A stretch of 64,000 nucleotides of DNA from Microbulbifer pacificus (GCF_033723955.1 NZ_CP137555.1:993001-1057000), one strand, 5' to 3'. Counted from the stretch's first letter, positions 1-9,808 are shown. Notes: generated by a model from the sequence alone, not told the origin. Program-made: numbers and translations.

Positions 1-77
1 GCAACCGCCGCCAGAATACCGATGATCGCAACCACGATCATCAATTCAATAAGAGTAAAGCCCTGTTGCTTTTTCAT
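1..77 (-). CDS. pilA: type IV pilin (major pilin/PilA-like), N-terminus only, cut by the window edge
   Basis: Reading leftward from the ATG at 77, the translation begins MKKQQGFTLIELMIVVAIIG and continues ILAAVA. This is the class III prepilin signature: a short basic leader, Gly before the cleavage site, Phe+1, Glu+5 and a hydrophobic alpha-1 helix. PilD (encoded at 3585) would cleave and N-methylate it before assembly into the pilus. A GGAGA Shine-Dalgarno sits at 86-90. Only about 25 codons are in the window, so major pilin versus minor pilin cannot be decided from sequence; its position divergent from pilBCD, as in Pseudomonas, favours pilA. Confidence 0.9.
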   Translation of the reverse strand, partial: MKKQQGFTLIELMIVVAIIGILAAV

Positions 78-567
78 TGTAACCGTCTCCATACAGACTG
101 TTGTTTTTGGATGAATCCCGTGAGGAAATCGGGATTTACGATACTCGTAATGAGGCAAATCGCGCAAGTGTGAAAAGTTTCCACTTGTTGCAGTTTGAGA
201 GGAAAGTCATACCAGACGTGAACAATTTTAGATCATAGTGACCATTTATCGATCAAACCACCAGGTGACTGACACAAATTGTCAGAAAGTGCACACCTCA
301 ATCAAAATGACATCCTTATGTAGGGCAGCAGTCGGAGTAATTTGCCTCCAAGCCCCCTCTTTCTAGCCACCTAAACAATCTGTTAACCAGATTTCCCCCT
401 GTTCACAGCATTACATCGCCTTTATTGGGAATATTGGCGGGTACAAATATATTCGCTATATTGACTACCTTGCTGGTGGCACCGATTTTTATAGTTCTGC
501 CGGCTACTTAAGGTCGGGACTTAAACAAAAAAGTTAAATTCAACTGGGCACGGTAACAACGAACTCC
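78..567. other. 490-bp divergent intergenic region between pilA and pilB
   Basis: No credible gene lies here. Composition is clearly more AT-rich than the flanking genes, as expected for a divergent promoter region. Three small perfect inverted repeats stand out: ATCCCG...CGGGAT (115-135), TTACGA-TAC-TCGTAA (136-150) and CTGACA-CAAAT-TGTCAG (269-285). The first two would be in the pilA leader. I looked for a sigma-54 (GG-N10-GC) pilA promoter and found no convincing match; a TGGCAC at 476-481 lacks the -12 partner. Confidence 0.5.
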
Positions 568-2277
568 ATGAGCAGCTCCCCTCTCAGTGGCCTGGCCAAA
601 CGGCTGGTTCAAGATAAAGCCTTCGATGAGGCAACAGCCCAATCCGCCATCAAAGCTGCCAAGCGTGAGGGACACAGCTTTGCTCAACATGTAGTAGAAG
701 CTAAGTTGATCAAAAGCCGTGAGCTCGCCAATATTGCCTCGGTGGCCTTTGGCACCCCCCTGTTTGATCTTTCTAGTTACAATTTTGACCTGCTACCCAA
801 AGGTATAGTTGATGAAAAACTGATCACAAAGCATTTCGCTCTTCCGCTATATAGACGTGGCAATCGGCTGTTTGTAGCGGTAGCAGATCCCACCAATCTG
901 GCGGGGCTGGATGAGATCAATTTCAATACCGGCCTCAATACCGACGCGGTGCTGGTGGAAGCGGACAAGCTGGCGAAGGCCATTGAAAACTACCTGAACA
1001 ACAGCGATGTAGGTGGTGGCCTTGAAGGACTGGATGACGAAGATTTAGACAGCCTGGATGTAGAGTCTGGGGATACCCGCCGCGAGGACGACAATGAACC
1101 GGGCGGAGATGAAGCCCCGGTTGTCCGTTTTGTGAACAAGGTACTATTGGACGCCATCAGAACTGGCGCTTCGGATATTCACTTCGAACCCTACGAGAAA
1201 ATTTATCGGGTGCGGTTGCGTACCGACGGCATTCTGCACGAGGTAGCCCGCCCGCCGATTCAGCTGGCCACCCGTATCTCCGCGCGCCTAAAAGTGATGT
1301 CCAAGATGGATATTTCCGAGCGCCGTGTGCCACAGGATGGCCGGATCAAGATGAAGCTGTCCAAGACAAAAGCCATCGACTTCCGGGTAAACAGCTTGCC
1401 TACTCTCTGGGGGGAGAAGATCGTACTGCGGATTCTGGACCCCTCCTCTGCCAAACTGGGCATCGACGCCTTGGGTTATGAGGAATTCCAGAAAAAGATC
1501 TATATGGATGCCCTGGCACAACCCCAGGGTATGATTCTGGTCACTGGGCCTACGGGTTCCGGTAAAACAGTATCCCTTTATACCGGCCTGAATATTCTCA
1601 ATACTCCGGAGCGCAATATTTCCACTGCGGAAGATCCAGTGGAGATCAACCTAGAGGGTGTCAACCAGGTCAACGTTTCCAATAAGGTGGGGCTGAACTT
1701 TGCGGAGGCCCTGCGCTCCTTCCTGCGGCAAGACCCGGATATCGTTATGGTGGGGGAGATCCGGGACCTTGAAACCGCAGAAATCGCGATCAAGGCGGCG
1801 CAAACCGGGCACTTGGTGCTGTCTACGCTACACACAAACTCAGCGCCCGAAACGCTCACTCGCTTGATGAACATGGGGGTACCCACCTTCAATATCGCGA
1901 CTTCTGTCAGTGTGATTATTGCCCAGCGTCTGGCCCGACGACTGTGCGGTGAATGTAAAAAGCCTGCAGATCTGCCGGAAGAAATATTGAAAGAGGAAGG
2001 TTTCGATACCGTCACCATCCCCAAATCTGAATGGAAGATATACCAGCCGGTGGGTTGTGAACATTGCTCCAAAGGCTACAAAGGCCGCGTTGGTGTGTAT
2101 GAAGTGGTTCGCATCACTGACGGAATTTCGCGCATTATAATGGAGGGCGGTAATTCCATTCAGATTGCTGACCAAGCCAAGAAAGAAGGCTTCAATAACC
2201 TGCGTATATCGGCCCTTCGCAAGGTGGTGATGGGCGTTACCAGCTTGGAAGAAGCCAACCGGGTAACAAAAGACTAA
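568..2277 (+). CDS. pilB: type IV pilus assembly ATPase PilB
   Basis: 569-aa hexameric secretion ATPase that powers pilin polymerisation at the inner membrane. An N-terminal MshEN/T2SSE_N-type domain (about residues 1-160) is followed by an acidic linker and the GspE core. Walker A GPTGSGKT starts near residue 327; the Asp box and Walker B region reads DPDIVMVGEIRD, and the His box TGHLVLSTLHTN follows. A tetracysteine zinc motif (CGEC...CEHC) is present near the C-terminus. Length is typical for PilB. It heads pilB-pilC-pilD, with pilC starting 77 bp downstream. The Shine-Dalgarno is weak, but the start gives the expected N-terminus. Confidence 0.97.
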   Translation: MSSSPLSGLAKRLVQDKAFDEATAQSAIKAAKREGHSFAQHVVEAKLIKSRELANIASVAFGTPLFDLSSYNFDLLPKGIVDEKLITKHFALPLYRRGNRLFVAVADPTNLAGLDEINFNTGLNTDAVLVEADKLAKAIENYLNNSDVGGGLEGLDDEDLDSLDVESGDTRREDDNEPGGDEAPVVRFVNKVLLDAIRTGASDIHFEPYEKIYRVRLRTDGILHEVARPPIQLATRISARLKVMSKMDISERRVPQDGRIKMKLSKTKAIDFRVNSLPTLWGEKIVLRILDPSSAKLGIDALGYEEFQKKIYMDALAQPQGMILVTGPTGSGKTVSLYTGLNILNTPERNISTAEDPVEINLEGVNQVNVSNKVGLNFAEALRSFLRQDPDIVMVGEIRDLETAEIAIKAAQTGHLVLSTLHTNSAPETLTRLMNMGVPTFNIATSVSVIIAQRLARRLCGECKKPADLPEEILKEEGFDTVTIPKSEWKIYQPVGCEHCSKGYKGRVGVYEVVRITDGISRIIMEGGNSIQIADQAKKEGFNNLRISALRKVVMGVTSLEEANRVTKD

Positions 2278-2354
2278 CGGAATTTTCCAGAAGTACCTGC
2301 TTTCAGGTACCAATGCAGCCATATTCAGACAGATAAGAATTCGGGAATAACACC

Positions 2355-3569
2355 ATGGCAAATGCCGCCGTCGCAACTGCTTATGTATTCAAGGGTGTGG
2401 ATGCCAAAGGCAACCGGGTAGAAGGTGAAGTCACCGGAACAAACCCTACTCTAATCAAGGCTCAATTGCGCCGCCAGGGCATAATTGCCAACAAGGTACA
2501 GAAAAAGCCCAAACCGCTTTTTGGTGGCAAGAAAAAAATCAAACCCGGCGATATCGCGGTTTTTACGCGGCAGATGGCCACTATGATGAGAGCAGGGGTG
2601 CCGCTGGTACAGAGCTTTGAGATCGTGGCCGACGGCCTGGACAACGCCGGATTGAAAGATCTGATTTTCAAGGTTCGCGATGATGTCGCATCAGGTACTG
2701 CTTTCGCCGATGCTCTGCGCAGGCACCCGCTCTACTTTGACGATCTATTCTGTAACTTGGTGGCATCCGGTGAACAATCCGGTGCATTGGAAACCATGTT
2801 GGATCGGATCGCTACTTACAAGGAAAAAACCGAGTCACTCAAGGCCAAGATCAAGAAGGCCATGACTTATCCAATTGCGGTAGTAGTAGTCGCTGTTGTT
2901 GTAACCGCTATCTTGTTGGTAAAAGTAGTGCCCCAATTTGCGGAAACCTTCTCGAGTTTCGGCGCAGATCTTCCCGCCTTTACCCTATTCGTATTGAGTA
3001 TTTCCGAATGGATGCAGGCCAACTGGTTTTTCGCACTCCTCGCTTTAGTTGTTGGTATCGGCGGCACACTAGAAGTCAAAAAACGCAATAAAAAGGTAGC
3101 CAATTTTTTCGACAAATTGATGCTTAAGCTTCCGATTCTCGGGCAGATCACCTACAACTCCATCGCCGCGCGCTATGCACGCACCCTCTCTACAACTTTT
3201 GCTGCAGGTGTACCACTAATCGATGCACTCAAATCTGTCGCTGGCGCTACCGGCAATGTGGTTTATGAACAGGCCACATTGAGAATCCGCGACGCAGTAG
3301 CTACCGGTATCCCATTGAACGGCGCCATGCGCAGCTCCGGCCTCTACCCTTCCATGCTTGTACAGATGGCAGCTATCGGTGAGGAATCCGGTGCGCTGGA
3401 CGAAATGCTCGCTAAAGCCGCAGACTTCTACGAGGAGGCTGTAGACAACATGGTCGATAACCTGACTACATTACTGGAACCCATGATTATGGCGGTTTTG
3501 GGGGTTCTCGTTGGCGGACTGATGATTGCCATGTACCTCCCCATCTTCCAGCTCGGCAACGTGGTATAA
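2355..3569 (+). CDS. pilC: type IV pilus inner-membrane platform protein PilC
   Basis: 404-aa polytopic inner-membrane protein of the GspF/PilC family that couples the PilB motor to pilin addition. Two repeated T2SSF cytoplasmic domains (about residues 70-195 and 270-395) contain the family motif, seen as FTRQMATMMRAGVPL and YARTLSTTFAAGVPL. Each is followed by hydrophobic segments (VVVVAVVVTAILLV; a last TM near residues 375-395). It lies between pilB and pilD in the usual order and ends 15 bp before pilD. Confidence 0.97.
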   Translation: MANAAVATAYVFKGVDAKGNRVEGEVTGTNPTLIKAQLRRQGIIANKVQKKPKPLFGGKKKIKPGDIAVFTRQMATMMRAGVPLVQSFEIVADGLDNAGLKDLIFKVRDDVASGTAFADALRRHPLYFDDLFCNLVASGEQSGALETMLDRIATYKEKTESLKAKIKKAMTYPIAVVVVAVVVTAILLVKVVPQFAETFSSFGADLPAFTLFVLSISEWMQANWFFALLALVVGIGGTLEVKKRNKKVANFFDKLMLKLPILGQITYNSIAARYARTLSTTFAAGVPLIDALKSVAGATGNVVYEQATLRIRDAVATGIPLNGAMRSSGLYPSMLVQMAAIGEESGALDEMLAKAADFYEEAVDNMVDNLTTLLEPMIMAVLGVLVGGLMIAMYLPIFQLGNVV

Positions 3570-3584
3570 AAGCCAGACAATACA

Positions 3585-4469
3585 ATGCTTGAACATTTTT
3601 CTTCTCACCCAGCGCTGCTTTTATGCAGCGCTTTTGTTTTAGGCCTGCTAATCGGCAGCTTCCTCAACGTGGTCATTCACCGCCTCCCTATCATGATGGA
3701 GCGGGAATACCAGCGGGATTTCTACAGCTATTTTGAAAAGACGCCCTCCTTGGAGGAGCAGAAGCAGCTTTCCGAAACTTACAATTTGGTGTTGCCCCAC
3801 TCCCACTGCCCCAAGTGCGAAAAGGTGATCAAACCGTGGGAAAACATCCCCATCATCAGTTACCTGCTGTTGCGCGGCCAATGCGGCCACTGTGGTACGC
3901 CGATTTCCAAGCGCTACCCGCTTGTGGAGCTGGTTACGGGGATTCTGACGGCGGTAGTTGTGTGGCAGCTGGGCTTTACCTGGCAAGCGCTGGCGGGGGT
4001 GTTTTTTACCTGGGCACTGGTGGCGCTGACGGGGATTGATTTCGACAAGCAGCTGCTGCCAGACAATATCACCCTGCCGCTGTTGTGGGCGGGGCTATTG
4101 ATCAATATCTGGGGTGTGTTTGTTCCACTGAAGGATGCGGTGATAGGGGCAATTGTCGGCTACCTGTCCCTGTGGGCGGTGTTCCACCTGTTCAAGCTGG
4201 TGACCGGCAAGGAAGGCATGGGCGCGGGGGATTTCAAGATTCTGGCGGCGATCGGCGCTTGGTTTGGCTGGCAGTCGGTGCTGCTGGTGATTCCGCTGTC
4301 TGCAGCCGTTGGTGCCTTGGTGGGTATTACGTGGACGTTAATCTCCGGGCGCGACAAGAACCTCCCGATCGCTTTTGGGCCCTATCTGGCCGGTGCGGCA
4401 TGGATCTCCATGCTGTGGGGCGAGCAGATTGTGGGCTGGTACTTCCGCATCTCCGGCCTGGGTGCCTGA
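3585..4469 (+). CDS. pilD: prepilin peptidase / N-methyltransferase PilD
   Basis: 294-aa membrane aspartyl protease that removes prepilin leaders and methylates the new N-terminal Phe. The N-terminal domain carries the two zinc CxxC pairs (CPKC and CGHC) of the methylating form. The two catalytic aspartates are in [11 protein letters not shown] and in the GxGD motif GAGDFKILA. About eight hydrophobic segments follow. A strong hairpin plus T-rich tract is embedded in codons 10-19 (3611-3640, listed separately). No good Shine-Dalgarno is visible, so translation may be coupled to pilC. coaE starts 4 bp after its stop. Confidence 0.97.
   Translation: MLEHFSSHPALLLCSAFVLGLLIGSFLNVVIHRLPIMMEREYQRDFYSYFEKTPSLEEQKQLSETYNLVLPHSHCPKCEKVIKPWENIPIISYLLLRGQCGHCGTPISKRYPLVELVTGILTAVVVWQLGFTWQALAGVFFTWALVALTGIDFDKQLLPDNITLPLLWAGLLINIWGVFVPLKDAVIGAIVGYLSLWAVFHLFKLVTGKEGMGAGDFKILAAIGAWFGWQSVLLVIPLSAAVGALVGITWTLISGRDKNLPIAFGPYLAGAAWISMLWGEQIVGWYFRISGLGA
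3611..3640 (+). terminator. terminator-like hairpin inside the start of pilD
   Basis: AGCGCTGC (3611-3618), loop TTTTAT, GCAGCGCT (3625-3632), then TTTGTTTT. This is an 8-bp perfect stem with a U-rich tail, the shape of an intrinsic terminator, 27 nt into pilD. It could attenuate readthrough from pilBC into pilD-coaE-yacG. Function is inferred only from shape. Confidence 0.5.
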
Positions 4470-4473
4470 TACC

Positions 4474-5085
4474 GTGTTTATCGTGGGGCTGACAGGCGGT
4501 ATCGGCAGTGGCAAGTCTGCTGCTGCCGCGCGTTTTCGGTCTCACGGGGTGAACGTGGTGGATGCGGACCGGGCGGCACGGGTGGTGGTTGAGCCCGGGC
4601 GGCCGGCGTTGGCCGCCATTGCGGAGCACTTTGGCCCCACCGTGATCCAGGCGGATGGCTCGCTCGACCGCGCGGCGCTGCGCAAGCTGGTATTCGATGA
4701 TCCCACGGAGCGGCGTTGGCTGGAGCAGCTGACGCACCCACTGATCCGTGAAGAAATCGTTACCTCGCTGGCGGCCAGCCCGAAGACACACCCTGCCCCC
4801 TATTCGATTCTCGAGTCTCCGCTGCTGATCGAGTCCGGCCAGTCAGAACTGGTTCAGCGAGTCTGTGTGGTCGATCTGCCGGAGGCGATGCAGCTGGCGC
4901 GGGCCAGTGCGCGGGATAGCAACACCCTGGAGCAGATCCGCAAGATCATGGCCGCGCAATTAGCGCGAGCGGCGCGGTGTGCAAAGGCGGACGATATTCT
5001 GGATAATAGCGGCTCGCTTGAATCCCTTAATGCAAAGGTGGATGTACTTCACGCGAAGTATGTTCAGCTGGCTACGCAAACCTGA
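4474..5085 (+). CDS. coaE: dephospho-CoA kinase
   Basis: 203-aa P-loop kinase performing the last step of coenzyme A synthesis (phosphorylation of the 3'-OH of dephospho-CoA). It opens [15 protein letters not shown], the family N-terminus with Walker A GGIGSGKS. The DADRAAR motif and a LIESG segment follow. I chose the GTG at 4474 because it places the P-loop at the normal distance from the N-terminus; in-frame upstream codons overlap pilD and look unlike the family. It follows pilD by 4 bp, the conserved pilD-coaE-yacG arrangement. Confidence 0.95.
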   Translation: MFIVGLTGGIGSGKSAAAARFRSHGVNVVDADRAARVVVEPGRPALAAIAEHFGPTVIQADGSLDRAALRKLVFDDPTERRWLEQLTHPLIREEIVTSLAASPKTHPAPYSILESPLLIESGQSELVQRVCVVDLPEAMQLARASARDSNTLEQIRKIMAAQLARAARCAKADDILDNSGSLESLNAKVDVLHAKYVQLATQT

Positions 5086-5099
5086 TTGTTGTTATCCCC

Positions 5100-5321
5100 A
5101 TGTCCGACGAATCCAACTCCGACCTCCCGACCGTCAACTGCCCTACCTGCAAGAAACCCATCGAGTGGAGTGACAAATATCCGCACCGCCCGTTCTGCAG
5201 CGAGCGCTGCAAGTTGATTGACCTGGGGGAGTGGGCCAGTGAAGGGCACAAGATTCCGGGGCAGCCGGTGTATGACGATGTGTTGAGTGACGATCTGGAT
5301 CCTTCCAAGACTCGGCATTGA
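5100..5321 (+). CDS. yacG: DNA gyrase inhibitor YacG (zinc protein)
   Basis: 73-aa protein with the treble-clef zinc motif CPTC near residue 14 and CSERC near residue 33, followed by the conserved [16 protein letters not shown] segment and an acidic tail. YacG binds GyrB and inhibits gyrase in E. coli. It starts 15 bp after coaE and is the last gene of the pilBCD-coaE-yacG run. A REP-like repeat begins right after its stop. Confidence 0.95.
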   Translation: MSDESNSDLPTVNCPTCKKPIEWSDKYPHRPFCSERCKLIDLGEWASEGHKIPGQPVYDDVLSDDLDPSKTRH

Positions 5322-5323
5322 GA

Positions 5324-5388
5324 ATCCCGGATTGCGCATTGCTTCATCCGGGCTTCGATGCTGGATACCGGCGTTCGCCGGTATGACG
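5324..5388. repeat. REP-like intergenic repeat, copy A
   Basis: Between convergent yacG and the thioredoxin-like gene. The right half is CTGGATACCGGC-GTTC-GCCGGTATGACG (5361-5388), a hairpin with CTGGAT and ATGAC ends. The left half (ATCCCGG...CATCCGGG) is a degraded partner. The same half-element recurs at 6661-6688, 9969-9995 and 13290-13318. It may double as a bidirectional terminator. Confidence 0.75.
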
Positions 5389-5399
5389 GACTTAGGGAG

Positions 5400-5888
5400 T
5401 TAATTTGCCAGCCACAAGCGGGCCTTCAGCCCCCACTTTGACGTCATACCAGAGGTCACCGAGCTTATCCTGCCCTCGCGGTCCACAATGGCCATGGTCG
5501 GTGTTACCCGCAAACCCCAGCTATTACTAAGTGCGCCGGTGGGGTCGTTGATGGTGCGGAATTTCAGCTGGTGCTTTTGCTGGTAAGCGGCCACTTCCTC
5601 CGCACTGCCCGATTGCAGGGCGATGGTGATGATCAGGTGCTGTTCGGACAGCTCGGATACCGCGGGGGAAACCGCGCGGCAGTAGCCGCACCAGGTGGCC
5701 CAGAAGTAGATCAGTACCGGGCCGCCTGCGGCCATGGCCTGCAGGTTTAGCGGCTGGCCGCTGATATCCGTCGCCGCCAGTTCTGGAGCTGCTCCCTTCG
5801 GCATATTGCGGCTGTGGTACCAGGACACGGCACTGACGACCACGGCGGCGAGCAGCAAAAATTTCGCCAGCGACCACAGCCACTTCAC
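5400..5888 (-). CDS. membrane-anchored thioredoxin-fold protein (ScsD/TlpA-like)
   Basis: 162-aa protein with one N-terminal membrane helix (SLAKFLLLAAVVVSAVSW) and a periplasmic thioredoxin/TlpA-like domain. The redox motif is WATWCGYC, i.e. CGYC, and the cis-Pro loop reads RVTPTMAIVD. It resembles the ScsD family (suppressor of copper sensitivity), small disulfide reductases or isomerases in the envelope. The GTG at 5888 is chosen because it overlaps the trmO stop as GTGA and puts the helix at the N-terminus. Exact substrate is unknown. Confidence 0.85.
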   Translation of the reverse strand: MKWLWSLAKFLLLAAVVVSAVSWYHSRNMPKGAAPELAATDISGQPLNLQAMAAGGPVLIYFWATWCGYCRAVSPAVSELSEQHLIITIALQSGSAEEVAAYQQKHQLKFRTINDPTGALSNSWGLRVTPTMAIVDREGRISSVTSGMTSKWGLKARLWLAN

Positions 5889-6592
5889 CCTACCACCTCG
5901 CCATTCAGCAACTGCAGGCCCATCACCTCGATCTCGCCGTTTACATAGCGCCACTGCAGGTTGAAACCGCACAGTGCCATACCGTAAATCCGCTCCGGGT
6001 CCGGTTGCTGGTAGGCGGGCTTGGGGTCCTGGGCCAGTACCTGTTGGATAAGTGCCGGCAGGTCGGTGCCCCAGTCGTCGCGGTAGTTTTGCGCGCGCTG
6101 CAGGATTTCTCCTGGGATGTTTACCGCGATGGATTCCGGTGCAGCTTCGGCGAGTTCGCTGCGGGCCCCGGCCACCGCATCCGCGTAGGGAATGTAGGGT
6201 TTGATATCGAGGATCGGTGTGCCGTCGAGCAGGTCGGCGCCGGCGACGATCAGTTCCACCTTGGGGGTCGTGCGCACTTCGATCAGGCGCACCACCGACA
6301 GGCCGATATTGTTGGGACGAAACGGCGAGCGGGTGGCGAAGACGCCGAGTTTTTTATTGCCGCCAAGGCGTGGGGGACGCACTTTGGCGGACCACTGGCC
6401 GGCCACTTCGTGAAATACCCAGGTGAGCCACAGGTGGCTGTGTTGCTCCAGGCCCACCACCGCTTCCGGGTCATTGAACGGCGGCAGCAGCTCGATGGAT
6501 GCGCGACTGGCATCCGCCAGCAAGGGCTGGCGGGGGATGCCGAATTTCTCCTTGAAGCAGGAGTGGGTGATGGCGATGGGAACTATGGTCAT
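5885..6592 (-). CDS. trmO: tRNA (N6-threonylcarbamoyl-A37) N6-methyltransferase TrmO
   Basis: 235-aa member of the TsaA/YaeB/VirR family, which uses S-adenosylmethionine to convert t6A37 to m6t6A37 in tRNA-Thr(GGU). Diagnostic segments are LWLTWVFHE, a stretch with RPPRLGG, GVFATRSPFRPNNIGLSVV and LDIKPYIPYAD. The C-terminal extension (about residues 170-235) with PDPERIYG is typical of the long bacterial form. Its stop overlaps the GTG start of the thioredoxin-like gene by 4 nt, implying coupling. Confidence 0.95.
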   Translation of the reverse strand: MTIVPIAITHSCFKEKFGIPRQPLLADASRASIELLPPFNDPEAVVGLEQHSHLWLTWVFHEVAGQWSAKVRPPRLGGNKKLGVFATRSPFRPNNIGLSVVRLIEVRTTPKVELIVAGADLLDGTPILDIKPYIPYADAVAGARSELAEAAPESIAVNIPGEILQRAQNYRDDWGTDLPALIQQVLAQDPKPAYQQPDPERIYGMALCGFNLQWRYVNGEIEVMGLQLLNGEVVG

Positions 6593-6598
6593 CTATGC

Positions 6599-6688
6599 GT
6601 CATCCCGGGCTTGACCCGGGATCCAGTTGCGGGGTTAACGGATGGCTCTGTGCCAGTTTACTGGATGCCGGCATACGCCGGCATGACG
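6599..6688. repeat. REP-like intergenic repeat, copy B (complete)
   Basis: Two outward-facing halves: GTCATCCCGGG...CCCGGGATCCAG at the left and CTGGATGCCGGC-ATAC-GCCGGCATGACG (6661-6688) at the right, with about 37 bp between. It fills the gap between the trmO start and the gabD stop. Confidence 0.8.
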
Positions 6689-6695
6689 ACTGCAG

Positions 6696-8153
6696 TTAGA
6701 TGCCACCCATGCACAGATATTTGATTTCCAGGTAGTCGTCGATGCCGTACTTGGAACCCTCGCGGCCGCTGCCGGATTCCTTGATGCCGCCAAAGGGTGC
6801 CATCTCGTTGGAGATGATGCCCTCGTTGATACCTACCATGCCGTATTCCAGCCCTTCCGCCACCCGCCAGATACGGCCGATATCGCGGGCATAGAAATAG
6901 GAGGCGAGGCCGAATTCGGTATCGTTGGCCATGCGGATGGCTTCTTCCTCGGTGTCGAATTTGAACAGGGGTGCCACCGGACCAAAGATCTCTTCCTTGA
7001 ACAGGCGCATAGTGTCGTTTACGTCTGCCAGTACCGTGGGGGTAAAGAAGCACTCACCAAGGTCGCTGGGGCCGCCCTCGCTCAATGCTTTGGCGCCCTT
7101 GCCCATCGCATCTTCCACCAGTGCTTTTACATCGGCGACTGCGCCGGTATTGATCATGGGGCCGACTTCGGTGCCCGCATCAAAACCGTTGCCGACTTTC
7201 AGCGCTTTTACCGCGGCGGTGAATTTTTGCGAGAACTCCTCAAAGACGCCCGCCTGCACCAGGATGCGGTTGGCACACACACAGGTCTGACCGGCATTGC
7301 GGTATTTGCAGATGATGGCACCTTTTACGGCCGCGTCGATGTCCGCATCGTCGAACACGATAAACGGCGCGTTGCCGCCGAGTTCCATGGAAGTTTTCTT
7401 TACCGTGCCGGCACACTGGGCCTGCAGCTGTTTGCCCACTGCGGTGGAGCCGGTGAAGGTGAATTTACGTACCAGCGGGTTGGTGGTCATCTCGGTGCCG
7501 ATTTCCCGCGAGCTTTTGCCCACCACCACGTTGAATACGCCCTTGGGCACACCGGCCTTTTCCGCCAACACAGCCATGGCCAGAGCGGAGAGCGGGGTTT
7601 CCGACGCGGGTTTGGAGATGAAGGTGCAGCCGGCGGCCAGTGCCGGGGCGACCTTGCGCGCGATCATGGCGCTGGGGAAATTCCACGGCGTGATGGAGGC
7701 GGTGACGCCCACAGGCTGCTTGATGACCACAAGGCGTTTGTCTTTGGAAGGCGGTGCAATCACGTCGCCGTAGGCACGCTTGGCTTCTTCCGCAAACCAC
7801 TCGAGATAGTTGGCGCCGTAGACGATTTCGGTTTTGGCCTCACTGAGGGGTTTGCCCTGTTCTGCAGTGAGGATGGCAGCAAGGTCGTCGACGTTGTCGA
7901 TGATGAGGTTGTACCAGTCCCGCAGGATTTTCGCGCGTTCCTTTACGGTGCGATCGCGCCAGGCGGGCCAGGCTTTGTCTGCGGACTCAATGGCGCGGCG
8001 GGTCTCAGTGGCGCCGCAGCTTGCAATGGTGGCGATGACTTCGCCGGTGGCGGGGTTGGTAACGTCGAGGGTGTTGCCGTTGTCGGCATCCACCCACTCG
8101 CCGTCTATGTAGGACTGTTTGCGCAGCAGGTCGGGGCTATTGAGGTTCAGCAT
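6696..8153 (-). CDS. gabD: NADP-dependent succinate-semialdehyde dehydrogenase (GabD type)
   Basis: 485-aa aldehyde dehydrogenase oxidising succinate semialdehyde to succinate (GABA/4-aminobutyrate catabolism). Seen: PWNFPSAM, the nucleotide-binding loop [11 protein letters not shown], the general base in MELGGNAPF, the catalytic Cys in GQTCVCANR and the C-terminal [13 protein letters not shown]. Length matches E. coli GabD. The ATG at 8153 has an AAGGA Shine-Dalgarno; an upstream extension would run into an intergenic palindrome. No gabT is next to it, so assignment to GABA use rests on sequence alone. Confidence 0.9.
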   Translation of the reverse strand: MLNLNSPDLLRKQSYIDGEWVDADNGNTLDVTNPATGEVIATIASCGATETRRAIESADKAWPAWRDRTVKERAKILRDWYNLIIDNVDDLAAILTAEQGKPLSEAKTEIVYGANYLEWFAEEAKRAYGDVIAPPSKDKRLVVIKQPVGVTASITPWNFPSAMIARKVAPALAAGCTFISKPASETPLSALAMAVLAEKAGVPKGVFNVVVGKSSREIGTEMTTNPLVRKFTFTGSTAVGKQLQAQCAGTVKKTSMELGGNAPFIVFDDADIDAAVKGAIICKYRNAGQTCVCANRILVQAGVFEEFSQKFTAAVKALKVGNGFDAGTEVGPMINTGAVADVKALVEDAMGKGAKALSEGGPSDLGECFFTPTVLADVNDTMRLFKEEIFGPVAPLFKFDTEEEAIRMANDTEFGLASYFYARDIGRIWRVAEGLEYGMVGINEGIISNEMAPFGGIKESGSGREGSKYGIDDYLEIKYLCMGGI

Positions 8154-8189
8154 AGTTCTGTCCTTATCGTTACCAGCAATTTCCGTGGC

Positions 8190-8317
8190 GGTACCGCTAG
8201 CCGGTGGTCTCTTGCAAGACACGGGCTAGGCGCCCCCCCTTTACCCATCCATGGGGGCTCGGCTGCGGCCGTCCAGGCCGCAGACGGCCTCGCAAGAGAC
8301 CACCGGCTATCGGCACC
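8190..8317. repeat. long variable-arm hairpin element 1
   Basis: A 128-bp imperfect palindrome. The outer arms are 8190-8215 and 8292-8317, matching over about 26 bp with two mismatches and including the perfect TAGCCGGTGGTCTCTTGC. Inside are nested hairpins CCCATCCATGGG and TGCGGCCGTCCAGGCCGCA. The layout of the core resembles elements at 40153-40238 and 40333-40441, whose arms have unrelated sequence. There is no T-tract, so it is not a standard terminator. It lies between the gabD start and the der stop. Confidence 0.8.
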
Positions 8318-8413
8318 TTCGCTTCAAATTTCGCAGTGCAAGAAGTCTAGCCGTGCGTGATATTGATCGCCTTTACTTCACGGGTATTGCACCGCCCTGC
8401 GCAAATCCGTTGC

Positions 8414-9808
8414 CTACTTTTTCTTTTTCACAAACTTCATCAGGCGGCGCTTGCGGGCTTTCTGGCGCTCGGTGAGTTTGTTTTTCTTGCCCTCATAGGG
8501 GTTTTTACCGGTGCGAAATTCGATCTTCACCGGGGTACCGTGCAGCTCCAGTGCCTGGCGGAAGGTTTTTTCCAGGTAGCGCACATAGTGGCCCGGCACT
8601 TCGTCGGTCTGGTTGCCGTGGATGACGATGATCGGTGGGTTCTTGCCGCCGGCGTGGGCGTAGCGCAGTTTGATGCGGTTGCCGTTGACCAGCGGTGGTT
8701 GGTGCTCACTGACCGCCCACTGCAGAATCCGCGTGAGGTGGTTGGTGGAGAGCTTGTCTGTCGCCGACTGATACGCAGCCTCGATGGACTGGTACAGGTT
8801 GCCGACGCCGGTGCCGTGCAGTGCGGAGATAAAGTGGATATCCGCAAAGTCCACAAAGCGCAGGCGGCGCTCCAGTTCGATCTTGATGAAGTCGCGGTGG
8901 TCCTGGTCGAGCCCGTCCCATTTGTTCAGCGCAACCACCAGCGCGCGGCCGGCCTGGATCACGCTGCCCATCAGGTGCAGGTCCTGGTCGACGAGGCCTT
9001 CACTGGCGTCGATCACCAATACCACTACGTTGGAATCTTCCACCGCCTGCAGGGTTTTGACGATGGAGAATTTTTCCACCGATTCCTTGACGTTCTTGCG
9101 GCGGCGAATGCCCGCGGTATCGATGATGGTGTACGGCTTGTCGTCGCGGGTGTAGTTGATGTACACACTGTCGCGGGTGGTACCGGGCTGGTCGAAGACC
9201 ACCACGCGGTCTTCACCGAGCAGGCGGTTCACCAGGGTGGACTTGCCCACGTTGGGGCGGCCGACGATACCGATCTTGATACCCTTGGCTTCTTCCTGTT
9301 CTTCCTCTTCCTCCGGTGCCGGCAGGCCTTCGATCAGGCGCTCCATCAGGGTACGCACGCCGCGACCGTGGGTGGCGGTGGTGGGGAAGAGTTCGCCGAT
9401 GCCGAGTTCATAAAACGGCGACAGCGCAATATCCGGATTAACCCCATCCACCTTGTTGGCGACGAGGATGGTGGGCTTGGAGCGCACGCGCAGGCGCTCG
9501 GCGATCATTTGATCCGCCGGGGTAAGGCCCGCGCGACAGTCCACCATGAACAGGACATAGTCCGCCTCTTCGATGGCCTGCATGGATTGCTGGGCCATGG
9601 CTGCGTCGATGCCCTCTTCCCCGCCACTGATACCACCGGTATCGACGAGGATCATTTTGCGGCCTTCAAACTCCGCTTCGCCGTATTTGCGGTCGCGGGT
9701 GAGGCCCGCGTAGTTGGCCACCAGCGCGTCGCGGGTTTTGGTGAGGCGGTTAAACAGGGTGGATTTGCCCACATTGGGGCGCCCGACCAGGGCGATTACA
9801 GGCAACAT
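8414..9808 (-). CDS. der: ribosome-assembly GTPase Der (EngA)
   Basis: 464-aa essential GTPase with two tandem G domains and a C-terminal KH-like domain, required for 50S subunit maturation. The first P-loop GRPNVGKST is at about residue 9 and the second [12 protein letters not shown] near residue 180. Both DTGG/DTAG switch II motifs and NKVD/NKWD specificity motifs are visible. The tail is very basic ([18 protein letters not shown]). It sits downstream of bamB, as in Pseudomonas, but a terminator and a REP-like repeat separate them. Confidence 0.97.
   Translation of the reverse strand: MLPVIALVGRPNVGKSTLFNRLTKTRDALVANYAGLTRDRKYGEAEFEGRKMILVDTGGISGGEEGIDAAMAQQSMQAIEEADYVLFMVDCRAGLTPADQMIAERLRVRSKPTILVANKVDGVNPDIALSPFYELGIGELFPTTATHGRGVRTLMERLIEGLPAPEEEEEQEEAKGIKIGIVGRPNVGKSTLVNRLLGEDRVVVFDQPGTTRDSVYINYTRDDKPYTIIDTAGIRRRKNVKESVEKFSIVKTLQAVEDSNVVVLVIDASEGLVDQDLHLMGSVIQAGRALVVALNKWDGLDQDHRDFIKIELERRLRFVDFADIHFISALHGTGVGNLYQSIEAAYQSATDKLSTNHLTRILQWAVSEHQPPLVNGNRIKLRYAHAGGKNPPIIVIHGNQTDEVPGHYVRYLEKTFRQALELHGTPVKIEFRTGKNPYEGKKNKLTERQKARKRRLMKFVKKKK

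Noticed and set aside
476..490. Sigma-54 promoter (TGGCAC) upstream of pilB
   Set aside because: The -24 half matches but the -12 GC is absent at the required spacing.
8227..8413. Hairpin element 1 as an ordinary rho-independent terminator
   Set aside because: No T-tract on either strand after the stem and the arms are much too long and distant.
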